A DNA stretch of 26,608 nucleotides, taken from contig NZ_CAJUBK010000034.1 in the NCBI RefSeq assembly GCF_910584465.1, forward strand, positions 1-26,608. The letters run 5' to 3'. The notes beneath the pieces were generated by a model. It made no database searches and was not told the DNA's origin. It saw only the letters and a list, made by a program, of their open reading frames with translations. Position 1 is the first letter of the stretch. Each line of letters starts with the position of its first letter. A program made the translations under genes and the position numbers. Below, in pieces: positions 6,394 to 15,367 of this stretch. This DNA comes from an uncultured Oscillibacter sp. GTDB taxonomy: Bacteria > Bacillota > Clostridia > Oscillospirales > Oscillospiraceae.

Positions 6394-6981
6394 TCAAAGC
6401 ACCCCTTTCGTGCTGGGGACCTCATGGAGGTGCTTGGGATCGAGGCGGACGGCGGCTTTCAGCGTCCGGCCCATGCCCTTGAAAATGGCCTCCAGGATGT
6501 GGTGGGTGTTCTCCCCCGCCAGCTGCCGGATGTGGATGGATCCCGGGCAATTCCGCACGAAGCCCAGCCAGAACTCCCGGATCAGCTCCGTGTCCAGATC
6601 CCCCACCTTGGCCGCGGGCAGGTCCACCGCCCAGCCCAGATGATCCCGGCCCGAAAGGTCGCAGGCGCAGAGGACCAGGGCCTCGTCCATGGGCAGCAGG
6701 GACTGGCCGTAGCGGACCAGCCCGCGCTTGTCCCCCAGAGCCTCCTGGAACGCCTTGCCCAGACAGATGCCGACGTCCTCCACGGAGTGGTGGAAGTCCA
6801 CCTGGGTGTCGCCGCGGCAGGTGACGGTGAGGTCCAGGTCCCCATGGCGGGCGAACAGCTCCAGCATGTGGTCCAGGAAGCCGCAGCCGGTGGCCACGTC
6901 CGCCTTGCCGGCGCCGTCTAAGTCCAGGGAGAGCCGGATCTGGGTCTCCCGGGTGTCTCGTTGGATCGTCGCAGTGCGCAT
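6394..6981 (-). CDS. hisB: Imidazoleglycerol-phosphate dehydratase
   Basis: A 195-residue manganese enzyme that dehydrates imidazole glycerol phosphate to imidazole acetol phosphate. The metal-binding repeats are clear: GFLDHMLELFARHG near residue 35, DFHHSVEDVGICLG near 62, RDHLGW near 113 and ENTHHILEAIFKG near 165. There is no N-terminal HAD phosphatase domain, so this is the monofunctional form and the pathway relies on hisJ for dephosphorylation. AAGGAGG lies eight bases before ATG, 13 bases after hisC ends. Confidence 0.97.
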   Translation of the reverse strand: MRTATIQRDTRETQIRLSLDLDGAGKADVATGCGFLDHMLELFARHGDLDLTVTCRGDTQVDFHHSVEDVGICLGKAFQEALGDKRGLVRYGQSLLPMDEALVLCACDLSGRDHLGWAVDLPAAKVGDLDTELIREFWLGFVRNCPGSIHIRQLAGENTHHILEAIFKGMGRTLKAAVRLDPKHLHEVPSTKGVL

Positions 6982-6994
6982 CCTGATCTCCTCC

Positions 6995-8059
6995 TTATCC
7001 CTCGGCCCTCAGCCGGTCCACCGCCGCCACCAGCGCCTCCATCTGCTCCTTGGAGCCAATGGTGATGCGCACGAAGTCCCGGATGCGGTCCTTGTCGAAC
7101 CAGCGCACCAGGATGCCCGCCTCCTTCAGCCTCCGGTACAGCTCCCCGCCGGGGATGGGGCCCTCCCCGGCGAAGAGGAAGTTGGCCGCGGAGGGCAGGA
7201 CGGTGAAGCCCCGCTCCCCCAGCTCCTCCGCGGTCCAGGCCCGGTTCTCCCGGATGGTCCCGCAGCAGGAGCGGAAATAGTCCTCGTCCTCTATGGCGGC
7301 GGCCCCCGCCAGCAGGGAGAGGCGGTCGACGTTATAGGGGTTGAAGCTGTACTTCACCCGGTCCAGGCAGGCGATGAGCTCCTGAGAGCCCAGCGCGAAG
7401 CCGATCCGGCCCCCGGCCAGGGAGCGGCTCTTGGACATGGTCTGGGTCACCAGGAGGTTGTCGTGCTCCGCGATCAGCGGGACGCAGCTCTCCGCCCCGA
7501 AGTCCACATAGGCCTCGTCCACGATGACCACCCGGTCCGCGTCCCTCTCCAGCAGCCGCCGGATGTCCGAGACCGGGACCGTCATGCCCGTGGGGGCGTT
7601 GGGGGCGGCGATGACCACGGTGCCGGGGAAGTCCATGTAATCGTCCACATCCAGGGAAAAGTCCTCCCGGAGAGGGGGGCGCAGGGCCTCCACCCCGAAA
7701 AGGGCGGCCTGGGCCTCGTAGAAGCCGTAAGTGATGTCGGCGAAGGCCACGCCCTTCCCCCGGCCGCAGAAGGCCCGGAAGGCGAAGGCCAGGATCTCGT
7801 CGGAGCCGTTGCCGCTGATGACGTTCTCCGGCCGGAGGCCGTACCGCCTGGCGACCGCCTCGTTCAGCACGGCGCAGGTGGGGTCGGAGTAGAGGCAGAG
7901 CTTCCTCACCTCCGCCGCCGAGATGGCCTCCACCACCTTCGGGGAAGGCGGGAAGGGGCTCTCGTTGGTGTTCAGCTTGATATACTGCTGATCCCGGGGC
8001 TGTTCCCCGGGGGTGTAGGGGGCCAGGCGCAGGGCCTCCTGGGACAGGAACCTGCTCAT
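6995..8059 (-). CDS. hisC: Histidinol-phosphate aminotransferase
   Basis: A 354-residue fold-type I PLP aminotransferase transferring an amino group from glutamate to imidazole acetol phosphate. Landmarks are KLNTNESPFPPSP near residue 28, GNGSDEIL near 83, APNAPTG (N154), VDEAYVDF (D181, Y184), and the PLP lysine K210 in TMSKSRSLAGGRIG. A GTG at 8068 would add three residues, but ATG 8059 forms the ATGA overlap with the hisD stop used elsewhere in this operon and has better spacing from GAGGTG. Confidence 0.95.
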   Translation of the reverse strand: MSRFLSQEALRLAPYTPGEQPRDQQYIKLNTNESPFPPSPKVVEAISAAEVRKLCLYSDPTCAVLNEAVARRYGLRPENVISGNGSDEILAFAFRAFCGRGKGVAFADITYGFYEAQAALFGVEALRPPLREDFSLDVDDYMDFPGTVVIAAPNAPTGMTVPVSDIRRLLERDADRVVIVDEAYVDFGAESCVPLIAEHDNLLVTQTMSKSRSLAGGRIGFALGSQELIACLDRVKYSFNPYNVDRLSLLAGAAAIEDEDYFRSCCGTIRENRAWTAEELGERGFTVLPSAANFLFAGEGPIPGGELYRRLKEAGILVRWFDKDRIRDFVRITIGSKEQMEALVAAVDRLRAEG

Positions 8060-9372
8060 GAAAAACACCTCTCCTTTCCCTGCTCTCCCGATCCGGTCCG
8101 GTCTCCCCGGCTCAGGACCGACCTCGCGTGCCCCTCCAGGCCCTCCCGCCGGGCGAAGTCCGCGATGCGCTCCGCGCTGGCGTTCAGCGCCGCCCGGTCA
8201 TAGCAGAGGAAGCTGGAGCGCTTCATGAAATCATCCACCCCCAGGGGGCTGGAGAACCGGGCCGTGCCGGAGGTCGGCAGGGTGTGGTTGGGCCCGGCGA
8301 AGTAATCGCCCAGCGCCTCCGGGGTGCTGCGGCCCAGGAAGACGCTCCCGGCGTTGTGGATCTTCGCCAGCAGGGCAAAGGGATCGTCCACGCACAGCTC
8401 CAGGTGCTCCGGGGCGATGCGGTCGGCAGCCTCCGCCGCCTGGTCCAGGCTGGCGGCCACGATGATCTTCCCGTTGTCCTCGATGGACCGGCGGGCCACG
8501 TCCCGCCGGGGCAGGGCCTCCAGCTGGACCTCCAGCTCCGCCCGGACCGCCTCCGCCAGCGCCCGGCTGTCCGTCACCAGCACGGCGGAGGACCGCACGT
8601 CGTGTTCCGCCTGGCTCAGCAGGTCCGCCGCCACCCACTTGGGGTCCGACCTCCCGTCCGCCAGGACCAGGATCTCGCTGGGCCCGGCGATCATGTCGAT
8701 GGCCACCTGGCCGAAGACCTTCCGCTTGGCCGTGGCGACGAAGACGCCGCCGGGGCCCACGATCTTGTCCACCCTCGGCACGCTCTGCGTACCGTAGGCC
8801 AGCGCCGCCACCGCCTGGGCCCCGCCCAGCTTGAAAACGCGCCCCGCCCCCGCCAGCTCCGCCGCCGCCAGCGCCTCCGGGCTGACGGAGCCGTCCTCCC
8901 GGGGCGGCGTCACGAGGACGATGTCCCGCACCCCGGCGATCCGCGCCGGGATGACGTTCATCAAGATGGTGGAGGGGAACGCCTCCGGGCTCCGGGGGAC
9001 GCAGACGCCCACCCGCTCGATGGGCGTCCACCGCTGGCCCATGACGATGCCGGGGCGGTCCGCCAGGATGAAGTCGTTATGCCGCTGCCGCTCGTGGAAG
9101 CGCCGGATGTTCTCCGCCGCCTCCCGCAGGGTCTCCAGGAAACCGGGATCCACCGCCTCCCGGGCGGCGGCGAACTCCCCGTCGCTCACCTGCAGATCCC
9201 CCAGCTCCACGCCGTCGAACCGGCGCGTGTAGTCCCGGAGGGCGGCGTCGCCCCCCTCCCGCACGCCCGCGATCACCGCGTCCACGGCGGCGGAGACGTC
9301 CTCTTCCGCCCGGATGTCCCGGTTCAGGAACGCCTCCGGCGGGAGGCTGTCGAAATCGAAGATCTTGATCAT
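8056..9372 (-). CDS. hisD: Histidinol dehydrogenase
   Basis: A 438-residue zinc enzyme carrying out the last two NAD-dependent oxidations from histidinol to histidine. Recognisable are the nucleotide-binding region GGAQAVAALAYGT near residue 183, KIVGPGG near 203, IDMIAGPSEILVLAD near 225, the zinc site in LLSQAEHD (H257), the catalytic pair in APEHLEL (E322, H323), DYFAGPNHTLPT (D356, H363) and the distal H415. The start ATGATCAAG overlaps the hisZG stop and is preceded by GGAGGTGA. A longer open frame upstream is out-of-frame coding through hisZG. The C-terminal 15 residues are a polar tail. Confidence 0.96.
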   Translation of the reverse strand: MIKIFDFDSLPPEAFLNRDIRAEEDVSAAVDAVIAGVREGGDAALRDYTRRFDGVELGDLQVSDGEFAAAREAVDPGFLETLREAAENIRRFHERQRHNDFILADRPGIVMGQRWTPIERVGVCVPRSPEAFPSTILMNVIPARIAGVRDIVLVTPPREDGSVSPEALAAAELAGAGRVFKLGGAQAVAALAYGTQSVPRVDKIVGPGGVFVATAKRKVFGQVAIDMIAGPSEILVLADGRSDPKWVAADLLSQAEHDVRSSAVLVTDSRALAEAVRAELEVQLEALPRRDVARRSIEDNGKIIVAASLDQAAEAADRIAPEHLELCVDDPFALLAKIHNAGSVFLGRSTPEALGDYFAGPNHTLPTSGTARFSSPLGVDDFMKRSSFLCYDRAALNASAERIADFARREGLEGHARSVLSRGDRTGSGEQGKERCFS

Positions 9373-10940
9373 GCTCCCGTCACCTCCGCCAGTCTGCCCA
9401 GCAGGGCCTCGATCTCCCGGCGCTTGAACTGGAAGCTGGCCCGGTTGGCGATGAACCGGGCGGAGATGGGCATGAACTCCGTCAGCACCTTCAAATGGTT
9501 CTCCCGCAGGGTGGTCCCGGTCTCCACGATGTCCACGATCACGTCGCTCAGGCCCAGGATGGGGGCCAGCTCGATGGAGCCGTTCAGCTTGATGATGTCG
9601 ATGTCCCGGCCCTGGGCGGCGTAATACGCCTTGGCGATGTTCACGAACTTCGTCGCCACCCGGAGGGAACGGCCGGGGTCGTCCTGGAGATCCTCCGGCC
9701 CCGCCACGCACATGCGGCACCTGCCCAGGCCCGTGTCCAAAAGCTCGTACACGTCGGCCCTGGACTCGGCCAGGATGTCCTTGCCCACGATGCCGATGTC
9801 CGCCGCGCCGTGCTCCACGTAGATCGCCACGTCGCTGGGCTTCACCAGGAAATAGCGGATGCCCGCGGCGGGGTCCTCCACCACCAGCTTCCGGCTCTCG
9901 CTGTAGTCCTCCGGGCAGCCGTAGCCCAGACCGGACAGCAGGCCGTAGACCTTGTCGCCCAGGCGTCCCTTGGGCAGGGCCACGTTCAGGATACCCTCCC
10001 CGGTCCCGCCGGAGGCGGCGTCGCTCAGGCGGTCCAGCTCGTCCAGGTACAGCGCGAAGCCCACGGCCTTCGCGCCGGGGCGGAACTGCGCCGCCAGAGG
10101 GTCGTACCGCCCGCCCTTGAGCACCGCCCGGGGGATGCCCGCCAGATACCCCTGCAGGACCAGGCCGTTGTAATAGTCCATGTCGTTGACCAGGGACAGG
10201 TCCAGCCGCAGGCTCTGCCCCTGCGCCTCCAGCGCCCGGCACAGCGTCCCGAGCTCCGCCAGCGCGGCGCCCATGGAGGCGTTGAGGGCGATCGGCTCCG
10301 CCTGGGCCAGCACCGTCTCCCAGTCCCCTGCCAGGGCGTCCAGACGGCAGAGGGCGTCGGTGCCCTGCTTCGACAATCCGGCCTCCGCGGCGGCGGCCTT
10401 CAGCTCGTGGCGGTTCCGGTCCCGGATGCAGGCCAGCAGCCGGGGCCGGACGGCCTCCGGCGCGCCCACGGCGTCCAGCAGCCCCGCCACGAAGCCCATG
10501 TGGCTGGCCTCCAGCACGGACTCCCGGCCCGTCAGGGCCAGGCTCCGGCAGGCCAGGGAGACCGCCTGGGCGGTGGCCTCGTCGTCCACCGCGCCGATGC
10601 ACTCCAGGCCCATCTGGCTGATCTCCTGGAAGGTGTGGCTCTCCTGGCTGGGGCGGTAGACGTTCTCGGAATAGTAGAAGCGGCCGCAGCCGTCCTCCCC
10701 GAACCGGGCGTCCTTCGCGATGGAGAGGGTGACGTCGGGCTTCAGGGCCAGCAGCCGCCCGTCCAGGTCGGTGAAGGTGATGACCTGGTCGGAGGCCAGG
10801 AAACGGCGGTTCTGCTGATAGAGGCCGTATTCCTCGAAGCGGCCCATGCGGTACTGCCGGAAGCCCGCGCGCTCATAGAGCGCCCGGAGCTGGAGCGACA
10901 GCCGCTCCTGCGGCCGCAGGATGTTCAGGTCCAATTCCAT
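9369..10940 (-). CDS. hisZG: Fused HisZ-HisG: ATP phosphoribosyltransferase regulatory and catalytic subunits in one chain
   Basis: A 523-residue protein for the first, feedback-controlled step of histidine synthesis. Residues 1 to about 305 are HisZ, a histidyl-tRNA-synthetase-like regulatory domain: RFEEYGLY, LKPDVTLSIAKDARF, FQEISQMGLE and LKGGRYDPL. A short linker with Ala, Ser and Gly (about 306-315) leads into short-form HisG: ILNVALPKGRLGDKVYGLL, DIGIVGKDIL, and DIVETGTTLRENHL with the PRPP loop. No stop or frame change separates them. GGGGAGGG at the junction resembles an old ribosome-binding site. ATG 10940 is chosen over 10970 because AAGGAGG lies just upstream of it. It heads the operon. 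Confidence 0.93.
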   Translation of the reverse strand: MELDLNILRPQERLSLQLRALYERAGFRQYRMGRFEEYGLYQQNRRFLASDQVITFTDLDGRLLALKPDVTLSIAKDARFGEDGCGRFYYSENVYRPSQESHTFQEISQMGLECIGAVDDEATAQAVSLACRSLALTGRESVLEASHMGFVAGLLDAVGAPEAVRPRLLACIRDRNRHELKAAAAEAGLSKQGTDALCRLDALAGDWETVLAQAEPIALNASMGAALAELGTLCRALEAQGQSLRLDLSLVNDMDYYNGLVLQGYLAGIPRAVLKGGRYDPLAAQFRPGAKAVGFALYLDELDRLSDAASGGTGEGILNVALPKGRLGDKVYGLLSGLGYGCPEDYSESRKLVVEDPAAGIRYFLVKPSDVAIYVEHGAADIGIVGKDILAESRADVYELLDTGLGRCRMCVAGPEDLQDDPGRSLRVATKFVNIAKAYYAAQGRDIDIIKLNGSIELAPILGLSDVIVDIVETGTTLRENHLKVLTEFMPISARFIANRASFQFKRREIEALLGRLAEVTGA

Positions 10941-10954
10941 GGGGTCCCTCCTTG

Positions 10955-10969
10955 TGGGGCGCCGCCCCA
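10955..10969 (-). promoter_or_regulatory. Leader hairpin beside the hisZG ribosome-binding site
   Basis: TGGGGC and GCCCCA flank a three-base loop, giving a 6-bp GC-rich stem one base from the AAGGAGG of hisZG, inside a predicted leader of only about 35 bases. It could tune translation. There is no room for a T-box or a histidine leader peptide. Confidence 0.4.
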
Positions 10970-10981
10970 TTGATGGATACC

Positions 10982-11010
10982 AGTATACTCCGGTTTTTTA
11001 TCATAGTAAA
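10982..11010 (-). promoter_or_regulatory. Promoter of the histidine operon
   Basis: On the minus strand TTTACT (11005-11010) and TATACT (10982-10987) are 17 bases apart, four and five matches of six to the sigma-A consensus, about 40 bases upstream of the hisZG start. The DNA just upstream is locally AT-rich in an otherwise GC-rich window. Confidence 0.8.
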
Positions 11011-11176
11011 GCGCTGATTCGGTAATACGATAAATTCTACGATCCTCACAAGATCCGTCCCCGCCCCCGGACCCGCTTTGGCGGAAATAGATCCGGGCCG
11101 CGGCGCAGGCAGCGCCCGGGCCTCCTTGGGCGGCCGGGACCTCCAGGGGGACGGCCCCCCGGGGATCCCCGCGCCG

Positions 11177-12541
<1,365 letters not shown>

Positions 12542-12573
12542 GGCGCTTCCCCTTTTCGTTCGTTATGGCGTTC

Positions 12574-12602
12574 ATTATACCCGCAGCGGCGGACAAAAGC
12601 AA
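12574..12602 (-). promoter_or_regulatory. Promoter of fumC
   Basis: On the minus strand TTGCTT (12597-12602) and TATAAT (12574-12579) are 17 bases apart, about 33 bases before the fumC start. The -35 box is also the U-rich tail of the terminator hairpin immediately upstream, so terminator and promoter share bases. The ltaE promoter uses the same two hexamers at the same spacing. Confidence 0.8.
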
Positions 12603-12628
12603 GCCCGCCGAAAAGACTTTCGGCGGGC
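12603..12628 (-). terminator. Terminator hairpin upstream of fumC (sequence copy 1)
   Basis: A perfect 11-bp stem, GCCCGCCGAAA with TTTCGGCGGGC, loop AGAC, followed on the minus strand by a U-rich run (TTGCTTTTG). The same hairpin sequence recurs at 12793-12818. It would stop transcripts arriving from the DHHW gene. Confidence 0.75.
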
Positions 12629-12664
12629 CCAGGCGGCCGAAAACGTCTTTTCGACCGCCTGGGC
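12627..12664. repeat. Long inverted repeat between fumC and the DHHW gene
   Basis: GCCCAGGCGG (12627-12636) pairs with CCGCCTGGGC (12655-12664); after one mismatch CGAAAA pairs with TTTTCG around loop CGTC, 16 bp in all. It abuts the hairpins on both sides. Confidence 0.8.
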
Positions 12665-12697
12665 AAGTTTTCAGGACGTTCAAAGTCCTGAAAACTT
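12665..12697. repeat. 13-bp perfect inverted repeat
   Basis: AAGTTTTCAGGAC (12665-12677) and GTCCTGAAAACTT (12685-12697) flank the loop GTTCAAA. The right arm is identical to bases 2-14 of the window, the start of the other repeat copy. Confidence 0.85.
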
Positions 12698-12780
12698 CTG
12701 ATTTAAAATGGTGCAGGAGGCCCCTCCTGGGCCTCCCGCACACACTCTCCCTTCCCGCTGGATCGTCCCTCCCCTTCTTC
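12684..12780. repeat. Copy B of the ~100-bp hairpin-bearing repeat element
   Basis: Matches 1-99 in block order: AGTCCTGAAAACTT (12684-12697), a hairpin with an 8-bp stem (12716-12723 with 12729-12736) and loop CTCCT, then CTCTCCCTTCCCG (12745-12757) and a looser tail. Relative to copy A most of the stem pairs are changed on both sides, so pairing is kept while sequence is not; the loop and flanks are conserved. Both copies follow the 3' end of a minus-strand gene. Confidence 0.75.
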
Positions 12781-12789
12781 CGGCAAGCG

Positions 12790-12821
12790 GAAGCCCGCCG
12801 AAAAGACTTTCGGCGGGCTTC
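12790..12821 (-). terminator. Stem-loop directly after the DHHW gene (sequence copy 2)
   Basis: A 14-bp perfect stem built round the same GCCCGCCGAAA-AGAC-TTTCGGCGGGC core as 12603-12628, starting two bases after the stop codon. It lacks a following U-tract, so it may protect the 3' end rather than terminate. Confidence 0.6.
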
Positions 12822-12823
12822 GG

Positions 12824-13948
12824 TCACCGGGTCAGCAGGACCAGGTCCCGGTCCGTGATGAAGTTGGGCACGCTGTACACCGCCGCGATCTCATCGATGC
12901 CCTCCTCCTCCGCGTATTGGGCGGCGGAGTAGCGGTAATACCGGGGGTCCAGCAGGTGGACCTCCTGGAAGTGCAGGGCCAGGAAGGGCGCCAGCGCGTC
13001 GGAATAGGAGTCCCGGATCAGCAGGAGCTTCCCCGTCCCCGCCTCGTTCCGGATGACGCACAGAGGCTGGTTGCCCCCCAGGAAGGCGGAGTATTTGTCC
13101 TTCTCCCCCAGCTTGTCGAAGTCGTAGAGGGCGGACTCCTCCGGCCTGCCGGAACGCCAGCTGGTCACCTCGAAGCGGTCCTCTACCCAGAACTCGATGC
13201 TGTCCGGCTCCAGCCAGTGGACGCCGGACTGGGAGTATAGGGTCCCCTGGAACCCGTTGGAGACCGGAGGGGAGGACCGCCGTTCAAAGTCCTCCTGCTC
13301 CAGGATCTCGTCCCCCCGGCCCAGGGCCTCCATCAGGGCGGTGTAGCCGTAGTAAGCCCCCAGGGTGGTCCAGTGGTGGTCCGTGCGGTAGAAGACCTCC
13401 TCCCCGGCGTGGGCGGCCAGCGGCCCCAGGAAGTCCACAGGCTCCACGCCCTCCAGCTCCGCCGCCCGGGCGATGAAGGCCGCCTGGTCCCAGCTCTCCG
13501 CGCCCTTGGGGAGGCGGTCCCTCCAGATCTCCGCCGCCGAGGGGATGAGCCCCAGGTGCACGGGGAGCTCCGTCCGCTCCGCCAGCCGGGCGGCATAGCT
13601 CAGGTTCTTCTCCTCCAGGCCGTCCTTGGGGGGCTCCACCTTGGCGATCAGCGTATCGCCGCAGAGGTAGGTCCCCATGAACTCCCGTTTGCCCAGGGCC
13701 AGCTCCGTCCGGGCCTTCAGGCCCGTCCACTGGTCCCGGAGGGGGAACTGGTCGGCGAAATACGTCTCCGCCGCCTCGGTGAAGCTGCCGTCCCGCAGGC
13801 TCTCCCAGGAGAACGCCGGGACCTGGGCCAGGAGGCGGTTCTCCGCCTCGGAGCGCTCCCGGTCCGGCAGGAGGACGTGCCAGACCAGCAGCCCCCCCAG
13901 GAACAGGCAGAAAAACACCGTCAGGGAACGGCCGTATCGTTCCGTCAT
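12824..13948 (-). CDS. DHHW-family (AlgX/AlgJ-like) envelope protein
   Basis: A 374-residue protein with an N-terminal signal anchor (hydrophobic residues about 9-27) and an extracytoplasmic SGNH-hydrolase-like domain. The family motif is in TDHHWTTLGAYYGY (DHHW at 190-193), with LLLIRDSYSDAL near residue 310 as the serine-containing loop. Relatives work with an MBOAT partner to O-acetylate exported polysaccharide, as AlgJ and AlgX do with AlgI. ATG 13948 is chosen over TTG 13966 because AAGGAGG lies eight bases upstream. It follows the MBOAT gene by 14 bases. The acceptor polymer is unknown. Confidence 0.88.
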   Translation of the reverse strand: MTERYGRSLTVFFCLFLGGLLVWHVLLPDRERSEAENRLLAQVPAFSWESLRDGSFTEAAETYFADQFPLRDQWTGLKARTELALGKREFMGTYLCGDTLIAKVEPPKDGLEEKNLSYAARLAERTELPVHLGLIPSAAEIWRDRLPKGAESWDQAAFIARAAELEGVEPVDFLGPLAAHAGEEVFYRTDHHWTTLGAYYGYTALMEALGRGDEILEQEDFERRSSPPVSNGFQGTLYSQSGVHWLEPDSIEFWVEDRFEVTSWRSGRPEESALYDFDKLGEKDKYSAFLGGNQPLCVIRNEAGTGKLLLIRDSYSDALAPFLALHFQEVHLLDPRYYRYSAAQYAEEEGIDEIAAVYSVPNFITDRDLVLLTR

Positions 13949-13962
13949 GACTGCCGCCTCCT

Positions 13963-15357
13963 TCAAAACCGGAAATACAGGAACGGGTTATAGCTGCCGT
14001 CCACCAGATAGGCGGTGGAGAGGACGAGCCCCAGGCCCATCAGCACCGGCGTCAGGACCTTCCGTCCCCGCTCCGGCGTCCTCTCCCAGAGATCCGCCGC
14101 CAGGGTGGTGGACCCCGCTATGAGCAGGACCAGGAGGACCGCCCAGCTCCGCAGGCGCCAGCCGTCCAGGGCGGACCACGCCGGGCCGCCGCCGAAGCAC
14201 ACGGCCAGATACCCCCCGCAGACGCGCAGGTCCTCCATGGCGAAGATGCCCCAGCCGACGAAGACCACGGCCAGCGTGTAGGCCCGCTTCGCCCACACCG
14301 GCGTCCGGGCCAGCACGTCTTGGAACACGAAGCGCTCCAGGACGATCCACAGGGCGAAGTACAGCCCCCAGAGGAGGAAGTTCCAGCTGGCCCCGTGCCA
14401 AAAGCCGGTGCAGGCCCAGACGATCAGCAGGTTGCGGATCGTCCGCCGCCGCCCGCCCCGGCTGCCCCCCAGCGGGAAGTACAGATACTCCCGGAACCAG
14501 GAGGTCAGCGACATGTGCCACCGCCGCCAGAACTCCCCCACGGACACGGAGAGGTACGGATGGTCGAAGTTCTCCTCGAAGCGGAAGCCCAGCATCCGCC
14601 CCAGGCCGATCGCCATATCGGAATATCCGGAGAAGTCGAAGTAGATCTGGAGGCCGAAGGCCAGCAGGCCCATCCAGCCCCCGGCCACGGTCAGCGTCCC
14701 GGCGGACCGGGCGCCCAGGCAGTCCTCCCACAGCGCGCCGGCGGAGTTGGCCAGCAGCACCTTCTTGGTCAGGCCCACAGTGAAGCGGCAGGCCCCCTCG
14801 CCGAAGTCCGCCCACCGGACGGTCCGCTCCGCCAGCGCCGCCGCCACGGTCTTGTACTTCACGATGGGCCCGGCGATCAGCTGGGGGAACAGGGTCACAT
14901 AGGCCCCGAAGTCGATGATGTCCCGCTGGACCGGCGCGTCCCGGCGGTAGACGTCGATGGTGTAGCTCATGGTCTGGAAGGTGAAGAAGGAGATGCCCAG
15001 GGGCAGGGGCAGGCCCAGCTTCGGGAGATCCACCCCCGGGAGCAGGGACAGGTTCGCCGCCAGGAAGTCCCAATACTTGAAAAAGCCCAGGAGCAGCAGG
15101 TTGAACACCACGGACTGCCCCACGAACCACCGGGCCAGCCGGTCCCGATCCCGGAACTTCTCCACCAGCAGGCCGTGGCTGTAGTCGATGAAGATGGAGA
15201 GGAACATGACCGCCACATATACCGGCTCCCCCCAGCCGTAGAAAAAGAGGCTGACCAGGAGCAGCGCAAAATTACGCCGCCGAAGCGGCGTGATGAAGTA
15301 CAGGGCCAGGGTCACCGGCAGATAGCCGAACAGGAATGTCAGACTGCTGAAGACCAT
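13963..15357 (-). CDS. MBOAT-family membrane O-acyltransferase (AlgI/PatA-like)
   Basis: A 464-residue polytopic membrane protein with about ten or more hydrophobic helices. The MBOAT core is clear: PLGISFFTFQTMSYTIDVYR near residue 120, IYFDFSGYSDMAIGLG near 238, FWRRWHMSLTSWFREYLYFPLGG (H281), and the catalytic-type histidine H321 in TGFWHGASWN. AlgI-like enzymes pass acyl groups across the membrane for modification of surface polymers. It lies between a small lipoprotein gene (9-base gap upstream) and the DHHW gene, forming a three-gene unit. A weak GAGGGG precedes ATG. Whether the target is a polysaccharide, teichoic acid or peptidoglycan cannot be told. Confidence 0.93.
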   Translation of the reverse strand: MVFSSLTFLFGYLPVTLALYFITPLRRRNFALLLVSLFFYGWGEPVYVAVMFLSIFIDYSHGLLVEKFRDRDRLARWFVGQSVVFNLLLLGFFKYWDFLAANLSLLPGVDLPKLGLPLPLGISFFTFQTMSYTIDVYRRDAPVQRDIIDFGAYVTLFPQLIAGPIVKYKTVAAALAERTVRWADFGEGACRFTVGLTKKVLLANSAGALWEDCLGARSAGTLTVAGGWMGLLAFGLQIYFDFSGYSDMAIGLGRMLGFRFEENFDHPYLSVSVGEFWRRWHMSLTSWFREYLYFPLGGSRGGRRRTIRNLLIVWACTGFWHGASWNFLLWGLYFALWIVLERFVFQDVLARTPVWAKRAYTLAVVFVGWGIFAMEDLRVCGGYLAVCFGGGPAWSALDGWRLRSWAVLLVLLIAGSTTLAADLWERTPERGRKVLTPVLMGLGLVLSTAYLVDGSYNPFLYFRF

Positions 15358-15367
15358 GGGATCCCCC

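Noticed and set aside
6728..9624. Long plus-strand frames antisense to hisB, hisC and hisD
   Set aside because: Same antisense artefact of high GC at third codon positions; no start context or recognisable domain.
8056..10602. An 848-codon minus-strand frame covering hisD and most of hisZG
   Set aside because: Only the part from ATG 9372 is HisD. The upstream portion is low-complexity Gly/Arg/Pro translation out of frame with the well-conserved HisZ-HisG, so it is not a giant fusion.
10941..11176. T-box or histidine attenuator ahead of the his operon
   Set aside because: The promoter leaves a leader of about 35 bases, and no T-box motif, histidine-codon leader peptide or terminator is present between it and hisZG.
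12603..12821. CRISPR array
   Set aside because: The repeated hairpin cores are irregularly spaced, differ from each other and number only two per type; there are no uniform spacers or cas genes.
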